Shown: in pieces, positions 7,549 to 15,515 of the stretch | How positions within the stretch are numbered: the first letter of the stretch is position 1 | Layout of the letters: the number at the start of each line of letters is the position of its first letter | Source: an uncultured Bacteroides sp. | GTDB lineage: Bacteria; Bacteroidota; Bacteroidia; Bacteroidales; UBA932 | Assembly: GCA_900543205.1 (NCBI GenBank) | Contig: UQQM01000029.1 | Coordinates: 1 to 21,818 of the forward strand | Length of the DNA: 21,818 nucleotides | Direction: 5' to 3' | Notes under the pieces: generated by a model | Databases searched by the model: none | What the model saw: the letters and a program-made list of their open reading frames with translations, nothing else | Told to the model about the DNA's origin: nothing | Made by a program: the position numbers and the translations under genes

Positions 7549-8556
7549 ATGAAAGCAGCGATAGTAGGAGCGAGCGGAGCGGTGGGACAGGAGTTCCTCC
7601 GCGTGCTCGAACAGAGGAATTTCCCTGCCGACGAGCTTCTGCTCTTCGGTTCGCAGAGGAGCGCCGGAAGAAAATACAGCTTCCGGGGGAAGGAGATAGA
7701 AGTGAAGCTCCTCCAGCACAACGACGACTTCAGGGGCGTGGACTACGCCTTCGTGTCGGCTGGTGCCGGCACCTCCCGCGAGTTCGCGGAGACGATAACG
7801 AAGCACGGAGCCGTGATGATCGACAATTCGAGCGCGTTCCGCATGGATGACGACGTGCCTCTCGTGGTGCCCGAATGCAACGCCGAAGACGCCCTCGTGC
7901 GCCCGCGCGGCATAATCGCGAACCCCAACTGCACCACGATAATGATGGTGGTGGTCCTGAAGCCTATCGACAGGCTCTCGCACATCCGCCGCGTGCATGT
8001 GGCGAGCTACCAGTCGGCTTCCGGCGCCGGTGCCCAGGCCATGGCGGAACTCCAGGAGCAGTACCGGCAGATAGTGAATGGCGAGCCCGTCACGGTCGAC
8101 AAGTTCGCCTATCAGCTGGCCTACAACGTGATTCCGCAGATTGACGTGTTCACCGACAACGGCTATACGAAGGAGGAGATGAAGATGTTCAACGAGACCC
8201 GCAAGATCCTGCATTCGGACATCCGCTGCTCGGCCACCTGCGTGAGAATCTCATCGCTGCGCTCACATTCCGAAGCTGTCTGGATAGAGACAGATGAGCC
8301 TCTCACGGAGGAGCAGGTACGCGCCGCGCTCGAGGCCGCCCCGGGAGTCACCGTGCAGGACGACCCCGCGACGAAGACCTACCCCATGCCGCTCTTCACC
8401 GGAGGAAAGGACGACGTCTACGTGGGCCGCATACGCCGCGACATCGCCGACGAGAACGGCATGACCCTCTGGCTCTCCGGCGACCAGATACGCAAGGGCG
8501 CGGCACTGAATGCCGTGCAGATAGCCGAATACCTGATTCAGAGCGAAAGACGATAG
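7549..8556 (+). CDS. asd: Aspartate-semialdehyde dehydrogenase
   Basis: The 335-residue enzyme makes aspartate semialdehyde from aspartyl phosphate with NADPH in the cytoplasm, supplying lysine, threonine and methionine synthesis. It shows the NADP-binding GASGAVGQ at residues 7-14, the catalytic cysteine C128 in NPNCTTI, the [12 protein letters not shown] substrate loop near 162, and a catalytic-region [12 protein letters not shown] near 240. Length and motifs are complete. It follows thrA by 27 bases with no terminator, so it is likely expressed from the thrA promoter, and is followed after 4 bases by the small lipoprotein gene. Confidence 0.96.
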   Translation: MKAAIVGASGAVGQEFLRVLEQRNFPADELLLFGSQRSAGRKYSFRGKEIEVKLLQHNDDFRGVDYAFVSAGAGTSREFAETITKHGAVMIDNSSAFRMDDDVPLVVPECNAEDALVRPRGIIANPNCTTIMMVVVLKPIDRLSHIRRVHVASYQSASGAGAQAMAELQEQYRQIVNGEPVTVDKFAYQLAYNVIPQIDVFTDNGYTKEEMKMFNETRKILHSDIRCSATCVRISSLRSHSEAVWIETDEPLTEEQVRAALEAAPGVTVQDDPATKTYPMPLFTGGKDDVYVGRIRRDIADENGMTLWLSGDQIRKGAALNAVQIAEYLIQSERR

Positions 8557-8560
8557 GAAA

Positions 8561-8950
8561 ATGAGAAAGCTGGTCATATTCCTGGCCTCTGCCGCACTCG
8601 TGGCGTTCACTGCATCCTGCGGAGTATTCAGGACCTACAGCGCCAGAATGGCTGACATCCATCCAGGCATGACCCCGTCTGAAGTGACCGGGGTGTTCGG
8701 AAACCCCGACATGAGGGGCTTCGAGGGCAATAAGGAGAAATGGAAATACTATTACTACGTCAGCGACGACAAACGCTCATACGTGCTTATCGAAATCGTC
8801 TTCATCGACGGCAAGGTCTACAGCATGGACTCTCACAGAGTGGACACTCCGTACGGCCCTCCGGGAGTCCCGCATCCCGGTCATGACCGCCCCGAACCTC
8901 CCCATCCGGGAACCGGAGTCCACGTCGAGCTTCACGCGGATAGCGAATAG
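8561..8950 (+). CDS. BamE/SmpA-like small lipoprotein
   Basis: The 129-residue product starts with a lipoprotein signal whose lipobox FTASC places the acylated cysteine at residue 20. The body carries the pattern of the SmpA/OmlA (BamE-like) fold: a HPGMTPSEV helix near 34, the LFGNP-like VFGNPD turn near 45, then KYYYYV and VFIDGKV strands. The last 35 residues are rich in Pro, His and Gly. It begins 4 bases after asd and probably rides on that operon, though a functional link is not evident. It ends 2 bases before the convergent phosphatase gene. Whether it belongs to an outer-membrane assembly complex is unknown; many stand-alone proteins share this fold. Confidence 0.78.
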   Translation: MRKLVIFLASAALVAFTASCGVFRTYSARMADIHPGMTPSEVTGVFGNPDMRGFEGNKEKWKYYYYVSDDKRSYVLIEIVFIDGKVYSMDSHRVDTPYGPPGVPHPGHDRPEPPHPGTGVHVELHADSE

Positions 8951-8952
8951 CC

Positions 8953-9732
8953 TTATTCAAGCACCCAACGGTGCAGTGCGTTGCTGATGCCGTTGTCATC
9001 GACCGTGTCCGTCACATAGTCGGCGACGGCCTTGAGGGATTCGTTGGCATTGCCCATAGCCACGCCGATGCCGGCAGTCCTTACTATGGAAAGGTCGTTG
9101 CCTCCGTCGCCGAAGGCCATTGTCTCCCCTATGCCGATATTCAGGCCGGCGATCATGGCGAGCAGGCCCTTCCCCTTGTTCACGTCCCTCGCGGTGAAGT
9201 CTGCGAAATCGGGGCACCAGCGGCTGGATTCGCAGCCGGGAAGATGCGGCTTCAGACGTTCCTCCTGCTCCATTGAGATTATCGGCGTGAACTGCAGGAC
9301 GCGCTGCGAGAGGACTGTCCCCACCGGCACGTCGCTCTTCAGGTCGCGGATATTGAGAAGTCTGCGGAAAACCTCGCCCGAGCCGTTGTCGTTGTAGATT
9401 ATGATGTCCTTCTCCCCTACCACAAGAGTGCCGAAATTCATTTCATCGGCGAGACGCACCATGGTCGCCGCGTCATTCTGCGGAATCGGCGAGCAGGAGA
9501 TGACCCTGTCGCCCATGAAGCACCAGGCACCGTTCGTGGTGATGTAGCCGTCGACCAGATGCCTTATCTCCCCTATGTTGTCTATCAGCGGGAACGGACG
9601 GCCTGTGGAGATGAATATCTTCACTCCCTGCCGCTTCGCCTGCGTAATCGCGTCTACAGCGGACTGGGGGATGCGGTGAGTACTGAGACTCACCAGAGTG
9701 CCGTCAATGTCGAAGAATATAGCCTTAATCAT
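8953..9732 (-). CDS. HAD-superfamily phosphatase, Cof type
   Basis: The 259-residue protein is a cytoplasmic Cof/YidA-like (subclass IIB) hydrolase. Motif I is FFDIDGTL with the nucleophile D8 and acid D10, motif II is the STGRP segment near residue 42, motif III is the NKGKGLLAMI lysine region near 185, and motif IV is FGDGGNDLSIV near 206. Such enzymes dephosphorylate sugar phosphates and cofactors such as flavin or pyridoxal phosphates, and the substrate cannot be told here. The gene is separated from the upstream NTF2-like gene by 61 bases containing its own -7 box and a dyad, so it seems independently controlled. Confidence 0.92.
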   Translation of the reverse strand: MIKAIFFDIDGTLVSLSTHRIPQSAVDAITQAKRQGVKIFISTGRPFPLIDNIGEIRHLVDGYITTNGAWCFMGDRVISCSPIPQNDAATMVRLADEMNFGTLVVGEKDIIIYNDNGSGEVFRRLLNIRDLKSDVPVGTVLSQRVLQFTPIISMEQEERLKPHLPGCESSRWCPDFADFTARDVNKGKGLLAMIAGLNIGIGETMAFGDGGNDLSIVRTAGIGVAMGNANESLKAVADYVTDTVDDNGISNALHRWVLE

Positions 9733-9743
9733 CAGGGTTCACT

Positions 9744-9782
9744 GTAATCCGGGCACAAAAATACAATTTATATCCGGATTAC
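9744..9782. promoter_or_regulatory. Inverted repeat flanking the phosphatase -7 box
   Basis: GTAATCCGG (9744-9752) and CCGGATTAC (9774-9782) are perfect 9-base complements with a 21-base AT-rich spacer that contains the -7 box. The spacing between half-site centres is 30 bases, about three helical turns, which suits a dimeric repressor. A terminator for the upstream gene is less likely because there is no T-run after the stem. Confidence 0.45.
9756..9763 (-). promoter_or_regulatory. Candidate -7 box for the phosphatase gene
   Basis: TATTTTTG on the minus strand matches TAnnTTTG and lies 24 bases before the start codon, between the arms of the inverted repeat. No -33 TTTG is seen at the usual distance. 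Confidence 0.45.
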
Positions 9783-9793
9783 CCTCCCTCCGC

Positions 9794-10252
9794 TCACTCG
9801 CCAAGCGTTCTTGTAAAGGCGAGGGAAGAAAGCTGCCAGCGGCCGTCATCCATCACGTACACTTCCGTAACTATGAAAGGATAGCGGACAGAATTGCCAC
9901 CGACCTCCGAATTGAGATGGATGACGCTATAGACTGTCGCCGTACCTGCAGCGAACCTGACCTGGACGTCATGGACTTCAGCCTTCTTGTACCAGATCAT
10001 TCCGGAGCCTATGGTCTCCAGTTCCTGCTGCTTTCCCCAATATCCTCCCATGTGCACGAACTGCGCGCTTTCGTGGAAAAGGGAATCCAGTTTCTCCACA
10101 TTCTTCTCGGACATCCAGTCCCATTTTGCCGCCGAGAGGTCCGCGATGGCCTGCTCCTCGGCAGTGAACTCGCGGGGCATTTCCTGTGCGCCGGCTCCTG
10201 CGGAGAGGGCAAAGAGCAGGAGCGCCAAAGTGATTATTCGTTTCATGTTCAT
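9794..10252 (-). CDS. Secreted NTF2/SnoaL-like (DUF4440-type) protein
   Basis: The 152-residue product has a signal peptide (residues 1-22, MNMKRI then a leucine-rich core and SAGAGAQ), so the mature part is likely periplasmic. The remaining 130 residues fit the nuclear transport factor 2-like cone: an AIADLSAAKWDWM helix near 35, the DSLFHESAQFVHMGG segment near 56, and C-terminal strands ending RWQLSSLAFTRT. Family members range from enzymes to binding proteins, so no function is assigned. The start may be the first ATG or the one two codons later. It has its own -7 box at 10273-10280, in the 80-base gap after the AraC-type gene. Confidence 0.82.
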   Translation of the reverse strand: MNMKRIITLALLLFALSAGAGAQEMPREFTAEEQAIADLSAAKWDWMSEKNVEKLDSLFHESAQFVHMGGYWGKQQELETIGSGMIWYKKAEVHDVQVRFAAGTATVYSVIHLNSEVGGNSVRYPFIVTEVYVMDDGRWQLSSLAFTRTLGE

Positions 10253-10272
10253 GTCGTTTTACTTACCGGAAG

Positions 10273-10280
10273 CAAAGTTA
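10273..10280 (-). promoter_or_regulatory. Candidate -7 box for the NTF2-like gene
   Basis: TAACTTTG on the minus strand matches TAnnTTTG, about 20 bases before the start codon. No -33 TTTG lies at the usual spacing. Confidence 0.45.
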
Positions 10281-10332
10281 GGCAGCTTCAGACGGCCGGG
10301 TAATACACAAACGACGGAGAAAATATCAGAAT

Positions 10333-11157
10333 CTACGGTTTTTCAGCTTGTCCATCCCGAAGCTCCGACGGCCGAACTCCGAGATTCTGCTGGACATAGC
10401 GGCTGAAGTACGCAGCCGACGAGAACCCGAAAATATCAGAGATATCCGTGAATGAGAGTTCTTTGTTCCGAAGCAGGCGCGAGATGTCGAGAATCGTGTA
10501 GCGGGTGATCCACCAGTTGGCAGGATGTCCGCTCACTTTCTTGGATACTTCCGAGAGATATTTCGGTGATACGCACAGTCCGCTCGCGTAGTACGAAACC
10601 TCACGATGATTCCTGTATTCACCGGAGTCGAGCATCTGGAGGAATCCGCCCATTATTGATGCTGTCCGGGAAGATATGCCCGCATCACCGTGAAGGTTTG
10701 CGTGGAAGTCGAAGAAATCAAGGATAGCGGATTGCATGGCGCAGATGACCGTATCCTGGTAGAATTTGTGCCCGCAGTTCTTCAGCCGGAACTCAAGCCA
10801 GTCGAAGTCGGAAATGCAGATGCGTCTCTGGTCTTCGGTCAGGGGAATTACCGGATTCAGGAACAGCGCCATCGAGCCCCTCATACCGTAATTGCTCCTT
10901 GGAGTGCAGAGCTCGATAAATGCCGGGGTGGCGTATATTATCCGGCAGCGGAAATCGGCCGAAGGGCGTATTTCCTCAAGCATGTCCCGTCTGCGGACTA
11001 TCGCCAGGTCGCCATTGCGTATCTCCATAGCTCTCCCGTTGAATTTGAATGAGCTGTTCCCGCCCAGACAGAGCAGGTGCGACAGGAAACGCCTGTCATC
11101 ATCCAGAGCGACCGTTCCGAGCCTGTCGGCAATGAAGATATCGCATTGTTGTTCCAT
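10333..11157 (-). CDS. AraC-family transcriptional regulator
   Basis: The 274-residue protein has a cupin-like N-terminal half, with segments such as GRAMEIRNGDLAIV near residue 42, and a C-terminal AraC/XylS double helix-turn-helix (about 170-268). The first DNA-binding helix pair reads LCVSPKYLSEVSKKVSGH and the second is the conserved SFTDISDIFGFSSAAYFSR followed by the GVRPSELR ending. The ATG at 11157 is preferred over a GTG two codons upstream; both fit. It starts 12 bases after the stop of the receiver-dikinase gene and so probably belongs to the gdhA transcript. Ligand and targets are unknown; the neighbouring secreted NTF2-like gene is a candidate target. Confidence 0.9.
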   Translation of the reverse strand: MEQQCDIFIADRLGTVALDDDRRFLSHLLCLGGNSSFKFNGRAMEIRNGDLAIVRRRDMLEEIRPSADFRCRIIYATPAFIELCTPRSNYGMRGSMALFLNPVIPLTEDQRRICISDFDWLEFRLKNCGHKFYQDTVICAMQSAILDFFDFHANLHGDAGISSRTASIMGGFLQMLDSGEYRNHREVSYYASGLCVSPKYLSEVSKKVSGHPANWWITRYTILDISRLLRNKELSFTDISDIFGFSSAAYFSRYVQQNLGVRPSELRDGQAEKP

Positions 11158-11169
11158 AGGCACTTGCTC

Positions 11170-14112
11170 TTACGCCTTCACCAGGGCGCGGTTCTCCTTG
11201 CCGTCGATGCAGACGGTGAGGTCTTCGGGGAAATGCACGATACGTACATAGTCGCTCTCGTATTCGGCGGGCATCGCGTCGAGAGCGTCGAGGTTGCAGT
11301 ACTCGCCGGGACGGGAATAGGGGTTCACGTTCACATAGCCCGCGTTGAACGAAGTCATGTTCTGGAAGAAATGAGTGCCCTGGCTCGGGTCGATACGGAA
11401 ATTCTCCAGACAGCATTCCACTATGACCTTGGCCTCGGAAATATTGCTCCATTGCACCGGCACGCCAAGCGAAGGTATGCTCGAGCCCCAGCGGCCGTAG
11501 CCTATGAGCACATAGTTGCGCCCCTCCTCGCGCATGCGGTTGTTGATGGCTGTCATCTCGGCAGCCATCTCCCTGGTCTTCAACACATTGAAGTTCTGCC
11601 TGCGCAAATAGACGACATCCCTGACCCCCTGTATCATTCCCGGGCCGATTGCGCATCCGGACGACAACAGGGCGCCTTCCGTGTCGAGCGAGCTCCAGTC
11701 CACGGAGTTGAAGCTGTTGACCGATGAGATGGGACGTATCTGCAGCACGTTGAACAGCGCCGCCTTGTCTCCCCTGTCGAGGTCGGCCGCAAACTCTATC
11801 TCTACGGCGCATTTGACTTCCTTGCGGGTGATTTCCAGCAGGGTGTTGAGTATGTCGGCGAGCGGGAAGGTGTTGTATTTGAGTATGTGCGCGAATGTGA
11901 CGAACTTCGGTCCTTTCGGCACGGGTGAATCAACGATGCGCTGGTTCTCGTAGTCCCAGGTGGACACGACCTTGGAGAACGAGCGGAAACTCCCGCAGTC
12001 GGAAATAGGGATGCGCTCGAGGTTCACCGCGTCGTCCACCGATGTCTTGAACTTGTCCGGCTGCAGGTTCAGCGCGAACATCGCCTGCTGCGTCTCCTTC
12101 ATCGTGAGGTCGGGAGTGGACGTCTGCAGCACGTTCTTGGGATATTTCGGAGAGAAGCGCAGCACCTGGTCGCCGTCGACCACCGCCTTTCCGAGTCCGA
12201 ATGCAAGCTTCACGACGCCGTCTTCGGGAGTCTCGTATCCGATGGGATAGAAATTGATTGAGCGGGCGACTCCGGAAAAGGTCGGGAAAAAGTACCCTCC
12301 GTCCTCGCTGCCGCAGATTTCCTGGAGCACGATGGCCATCTTTTCCTCCGAAATCACGTTGGAGGTGGAGACTATGTATCCGCGCGAAGAGGCGAAGTAC
12401 ACCGAGGCGTAGACGCTCTTTATCGCCTTGGACAGGAGCCGGAGCTCCTGGTCCTCGTTCTCCGTATGCGGAATCATGTAGGTCGAATACACGCCTGCGA
12501 ACGGCTGGTAGTACGAGTCCTCAAGCATAGACGATGAACGGACGGCAAGCGGACGGCGCACGTTGCGGATGAACACGCGCAGGGCGTCCGTAAGCTCGGC
12601 GGGAAGCGTCGAAGCCACGAATTCCGAGAGTATCTCCGCATCGGTGAGGTCGGAGTTTATCACATATTGCAGTCCGTTTTCGAGTATGAAGCGGTCAAAG
12701 TATTCGGTGGTTATCACCAGGGTGCGCGGAACGAGCACCCTGACGTCCTCCCATTTGCCGTAGAGGTCGTATTTGGAGAGTATATGGTTCAGGAAGGTCA
12801 GGCCCCTCGCCTTGCCGCCGAGCGAGCCGTTGCCCAGTCTCGAGAACCAGATGGCGTCGTTGTAGGTCGAGGGGTCGAATCTCGCCACGACTCCCAGCCC
12901 CTGGCGCATGCGGTAGTCATGGAGCATCCTGAGGTTCAGCTTGCGTATTTCGGCGAGGTCGGTCTCGTCGTTCACGTCTATGTCGCGGAAGGAATCGCCG
13001 ATGCTGAAGAGGCCGCGGCTGTAGAGCCAGCGCGAAATGTAGTTCTTGCCCGCGAAGTAGCGCAGCGATTCGTCCGACATGGTCTTGATCAGGCGCTCGA
13101 ATTCGTAGAGATTCCGGGCGCGGGCCGTCTCCTGGCCTGTCAGGGGGTCGGTCACGATGAAGTCTCCGAAGGCGAATTCGTGTGCAATGTACTCGCTGAG
13201 CTCGTGGATCAGGGTCTTGGATGTCTTGCGCACGAAGCCGACCCCGAGTTCGTCGGCCACGGCCCTCATGCTCTCCTGCGAGGACTGAAGCAGGTACGGC
13301 AGCGTGGGGTTGTCGGCCTTGATGAGCCGGCAGAGATTGATGCCGGCATCGATCACCTCGGTGGCGCGGTCATCGCCCTTGTGGAGGATGAAGCCCACGT
13401 CGGAGATGATGCCCAGCATGTTGGTCTTGTATTTCCGGTAGAGCTCCAGAGCTTCATCGTAGCAGGTCGCGAGCATGATTTTGGGACGGGCCCTCTTGCG
13501 CATGAACTGCTGCTCCTCATTCAGGGCGTCGCGCACGGCTTCGTTGTTCTGGCGCAGCACGAGCTTGTAGAGTATCGGCAGGTATGCGGAGTAATAGTGT
13601 ACCGAATCCTCCACCAGCATGATGGTGCGCACCCCCATTTCGAGCACGTCGTGCTCGGCGTTCATCTTGTCCTCCAGCAGCTTGATTATCGCGATTATCA
13701 GGTCGGTGCTGTTGTTCCAGCTGAACACGTAGTCTATGTTCGTCTTGTCCTGCTTCGCGATATAGTTGTAGATTACCTTGGAGTAGGAGGAAAGCAGGAC
13801 TATGGGGGTCTGCGGGGCTATCACCTTGGCAAGCCGGGAGAACTCGAACACGTCGAGCTTCCCGACATTGAACATGGTGATGATCAGGTCGTAATTGTCG
13901 CCCTGGTGCTTGAGAAGCTCCAGGGCCTCCATGGTGGACTCCACCCTGTCGATTGACGGAGGGTTGCTGAGGTTCAGCTCCGCGTAGTCCTGCGAAATCT
14001 GCCCTTCGATATGTCCGTCCTCCTCCAGCGAGAAGCTGTCGTAGTTGTTGCAGATCAGCAGGATGCTGCGGATCTTCCTGGTCATCAGCCGGGTGTAGTC
14101 CTGTCCGAACAT
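11170..14112 (-). CDS. Double receiver domain / PEP-synthase ATP-binding domain protein
   Basis: The 980-residue protein joins signalling and dikinase parts. Receiver 1 (about 15-145) is degenerate: YDLIITMFN has no aspartate at the phosphorylation site. Receiver 2 (about 162-312) is complete: E168/D169 in LVEDS, D238 in GIISDVGF, Ser277-278 in LQSS and K296 in FVRKTSK. From about 425 to 795 it matches the ATP-binding domain of PEP synthase and pyruvate phosphate dikinase, with SLGGKARGL near 430, LAVRSSSMLEDS at 522-533 and LQIRPI near its end. The phosphohistidine domain (GGxxSH) and the PEP/pyruvate barrel are both absent, so it cannot carry out the full PEP synthase reaction. It is often labelled PEP synthase in Bacteroidetes. 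It lies 9 bases after gdhA and 12 bases before the AraC-type gene, suggesting a link to nitrogen or carbon status. Actual activity is unknown. Confidence 0.9.
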   Translation of the reverse strand: MFGQDYTRLMTRKIRSILLICNNYDSFSLEEDGHIEGQISQDYAELNLSNPPSIDRVESTMEALELLKHQGDNYDLIITMFNVGKLDVFEFSRLAKVIAPQTPIVLLSSYSKVIYNYIAKQDKTNIDYVFSWNNSTDLIIAIIKLLEDKMNAEHDVLEMGVRTIMLVEDSVHYYSAYLPILYKLVLRQNNEAVRDALNEEQQFMRKRARPKIMLATCYDEALELYRKYKTNMLGIISDVGFILHKGDDRATEVIDAGINLCRLIKADNPTLPYLLQSSQESMRAVADELGVGFVRKTSKTLIHELSEYIAHEFAFGDFIVTDPLTGQETARARNLYEFERLIKTMSDESLRYFAGKNYISRWLYSRGLFSIGDSFRDIDVNDETDLAEIRKLNLRMLHDYRMRQGLGVVARFDPSTYNDAIWFSRLGNGSLGGKARGLTFLNHILSKYDLYGKWEDVRVLVPRTLVITTEYFDRFILENGLQYVINSDLTDAEILSEFVASTLPAELTDALRVFIRNVRRPLAVRSSSMLEDSYYQPFAGVYSTYMIPHTENEDQELRLLSKAIKSVYASVYFASSRGYIVSTSNVISEEKMAIVLQEICGSEDGGYFFPTFSGVARSINFYPIGYETPEDGVVKLAFGLGKAVVDGDQVLRFSPKYPKNVLQTSTPDLTMKETQQAMFALNLQPDKFKTSVDDAVNLERIPISDCGSFRSFSKVVSTWDYENQRIVDSPVPKGPKFVTFAHILKYNTFPLADILNTLLEITRKEVKCAVEIEFAADLDRGDKAALFNVLQIRPISSVNSFNSVDWSSLDTEGALLSSGCAIGPGMIQGVRDVVYLRRQNFNVLKTREMAAEMTAINNRMREEGRNYVLIGYGRWGSSIPSLGVPVQWSNISEAKVIVECCLENFRIDPSQGTHFFQNMTSFNAGYVNVNPYSRPGEYCNLDALDAMPAEYESDYVRIVHFPEDLTVCIDGKENRALVKA

Positions 14113-14121
14113 TTCCTGGAA

Positions 14122-15477
14122 TTAAACGAGTCCCTGGTCAACCATCGCGCCCGCCACCTTGATGAAGCCGGCGATGTTAGCGCCTTTCACGTAATTGATG
14201 TAGCCGTCTTCCTCCTTGCCGTACTTGATGCAGGAAGCATGGATTTCGGACATTATGCGGTGAAGCTGGGCGTCCACCTCCTCCGAAGTCCATTTCTGCC
14301 GTATGGAGTTCTGGGTCATCTCCAGTCCGGAAGTCGCGACTCCTCCGGCGTTGGACGCCTTTCCGGGAGAATAGAGCAGCTTCGCGTTCTGGAATATCTG
14401 GATGGCTTCGGGGGTCGTGGGCATGTTCGCGCCCTCGGCCACGCACCAGCAGCCGTTCTTCACGAGCTTCTCCGCATCGGCGGCCTCAATCTCGTTCTGG
14501 GTCGCGCAGGGCAGGGCTATGTCGCAGGGCACGCCCCAGGGCCTCTCTCCGGGGAAGTACTGCGCCTGGGGATATTTCTCGGCATATTCCCTGATGCGTC
14601 CGCGACGGATGTTCTTGAGCTCGAACACGTAGGCCATCTTCTCCTCGTCCAGGCCCTCGGGGTCATGGATATAGCCGTCGGAGTCGGATAGGGTCACGAC
14701 CTTGGCGCCGAGCCTCATGGCCTTCTGGGCCGCATACTGGGCCACGTTTCCGGAGCCTGAAATCGCCACGGTCTGTCCTTCGAAGGACTTGCCCCTGAGG
14801 GCCATCATCTCCTGGGCGAAATAGCATACACCGTAGCCGGTGGCCTCCGGGCGCAGCAGGCTTCCACCCCATGCAAGGCCCTTGCCGGTCATCGAGCCGG
14901 TGAACTCGTCGCGCAGGCGCTTGTACTGTCCGAACATGTAGCCGACCTCACGTCCGCCCACGCCTATGTCACCTGCAGGCACGTCGGTGTCGGGGCCGAT
15001 ATGGCGCTGGAGCTCAGTCATGAAACTCTGGCAGAAACGCATGACCTCCGCATCGGACTTGCCTCTGGGGTTGAAGTCGGAGCCACCCTTGGCGCCGCCC
15101 ATGGGCAGGGTCGTCAGTGCGTTCTTGAAAGTCTGCTCGAAGGCCAGGAACTTCATGATGCTGAGGTTGACGCTGGCATGGAAGCGTATGCCTCCCTTGT
15201 ACGGGCCGATGGCACTATTCATCTGCACCCTATAGCCGCGGTTGATATGGATCTCGCCGCGGTCGTCGGTCCAGGGAACCCTGAACATGATCACGCGCTC
15301 CGGCTCGGCCATCCTCTCCAGAATCTTGAGATCCATAAGGTAGGGATACGCCACCACATAGTCGGCGACGCTTTCTACCACTTCTCTTACCGCCTGGTGG
15401 AACTCGCTCTCACCGGGATTGCGCGAGATGAGTTCAGACATGAACTTCTCGACATAATTTTTCGTGAATTTGTCCAT
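14122..15477 (-). CDS. gdhA: NADP-type glutamate dehydrogenase
   Basis: The 451-residue enzyme interconverts 2-oxoglutarate plus ammonia and glutamate in the cytoplasm; its length is that of the hexameric small-subunit class, usually NADP-dependent. It shows the substrate-binding GPYKGGIRFH (K94), the catalytic PMGGAKGGSDF (K130), the DVPAGDIGVGGREVGYMFG block, and the nucleotide-binding ISGSGNVAQYAAQKA segment near 240. The start at 15477 is chosen over a longer frame because MDKFTKNYVEKFM matches the family start and lies just after the -7 box at 15500-15507. It leads a tight run with the receiver-dikinase and AraC-type genes, all apparently sharing this promoter. Cofactor preference is inferred from family similarity. 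Confidence 0.96.
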   Translation of the reverse strand: MDKFTKNYVEKFMSELISRNPGESEFHQAVREVVESVADYVVAYPYLMDLKILERMAEPERVIMFRVPWTDDRGEIHINRGYRVQMNSAIGPYKGGIRFHASVNLSIMKFLAFEQTFKNALTTLPMGGAKGGSDFNPRGKSDAEVMRFCQSFMTELQRHIGPDTDVPAGDIGVGGREVGYMFGQYKRLRDEFTGSMTGKGLAWGGSLLRPEATGYGVCYFAQEMMALRGKSFEGQTVAISGSGNVAQYAAQKAMRLGAKVVTLSDSDGYIHDPEGLDEEKMAYVFELKNIRRGRIREYAEKYPQAQYFPGERPWGVPCDIALPCATQNEIEAADAEKLVKNGCWCVAEGANMPTTPEAIQIFQNAKLLYSPGKASNAGGVATSGLEMTQNSIRQKWTSEEVDAQLHRIMSEIHASCIKYGKEEDGYINYVKGANIAGFIKVAGAMVDQGLV

Positions 15478-15499
15478 AAGGGAATTTTTAACTAACCTC

Positions 15500-15507
15500 C
15501 AAATATA
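15500..15507 (-). promoter_or_regulatory. Candidate -7 box for the gdhA operon
   Basis: TATATTTG on the minus strand is a full TAnnTTTG match, 22 bases before the gdhA start. The expected -33 position falls inside the end of the TIR-Sel1 gene and has no TTTG. Confidence 0.5.
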
Positions 15508-15515
15508 GGAAAAAT

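Noticed and set aside
5059..8214. Very long minus-strand open frame (1051 codons) opposite thrA and asd
   Set aside because: It is the antisense shadow of two well-recognised enzymes in GC-rich DNA; its translation is rich in His, Arg and Val without any family motif.
12667..13956. 429-codon plus-strand frame opposite the receiver-dikinase gene
   Set aside because: It is antisense to a protein with clear receiver and ATP-binding motifs and has no recognisable features of its own.
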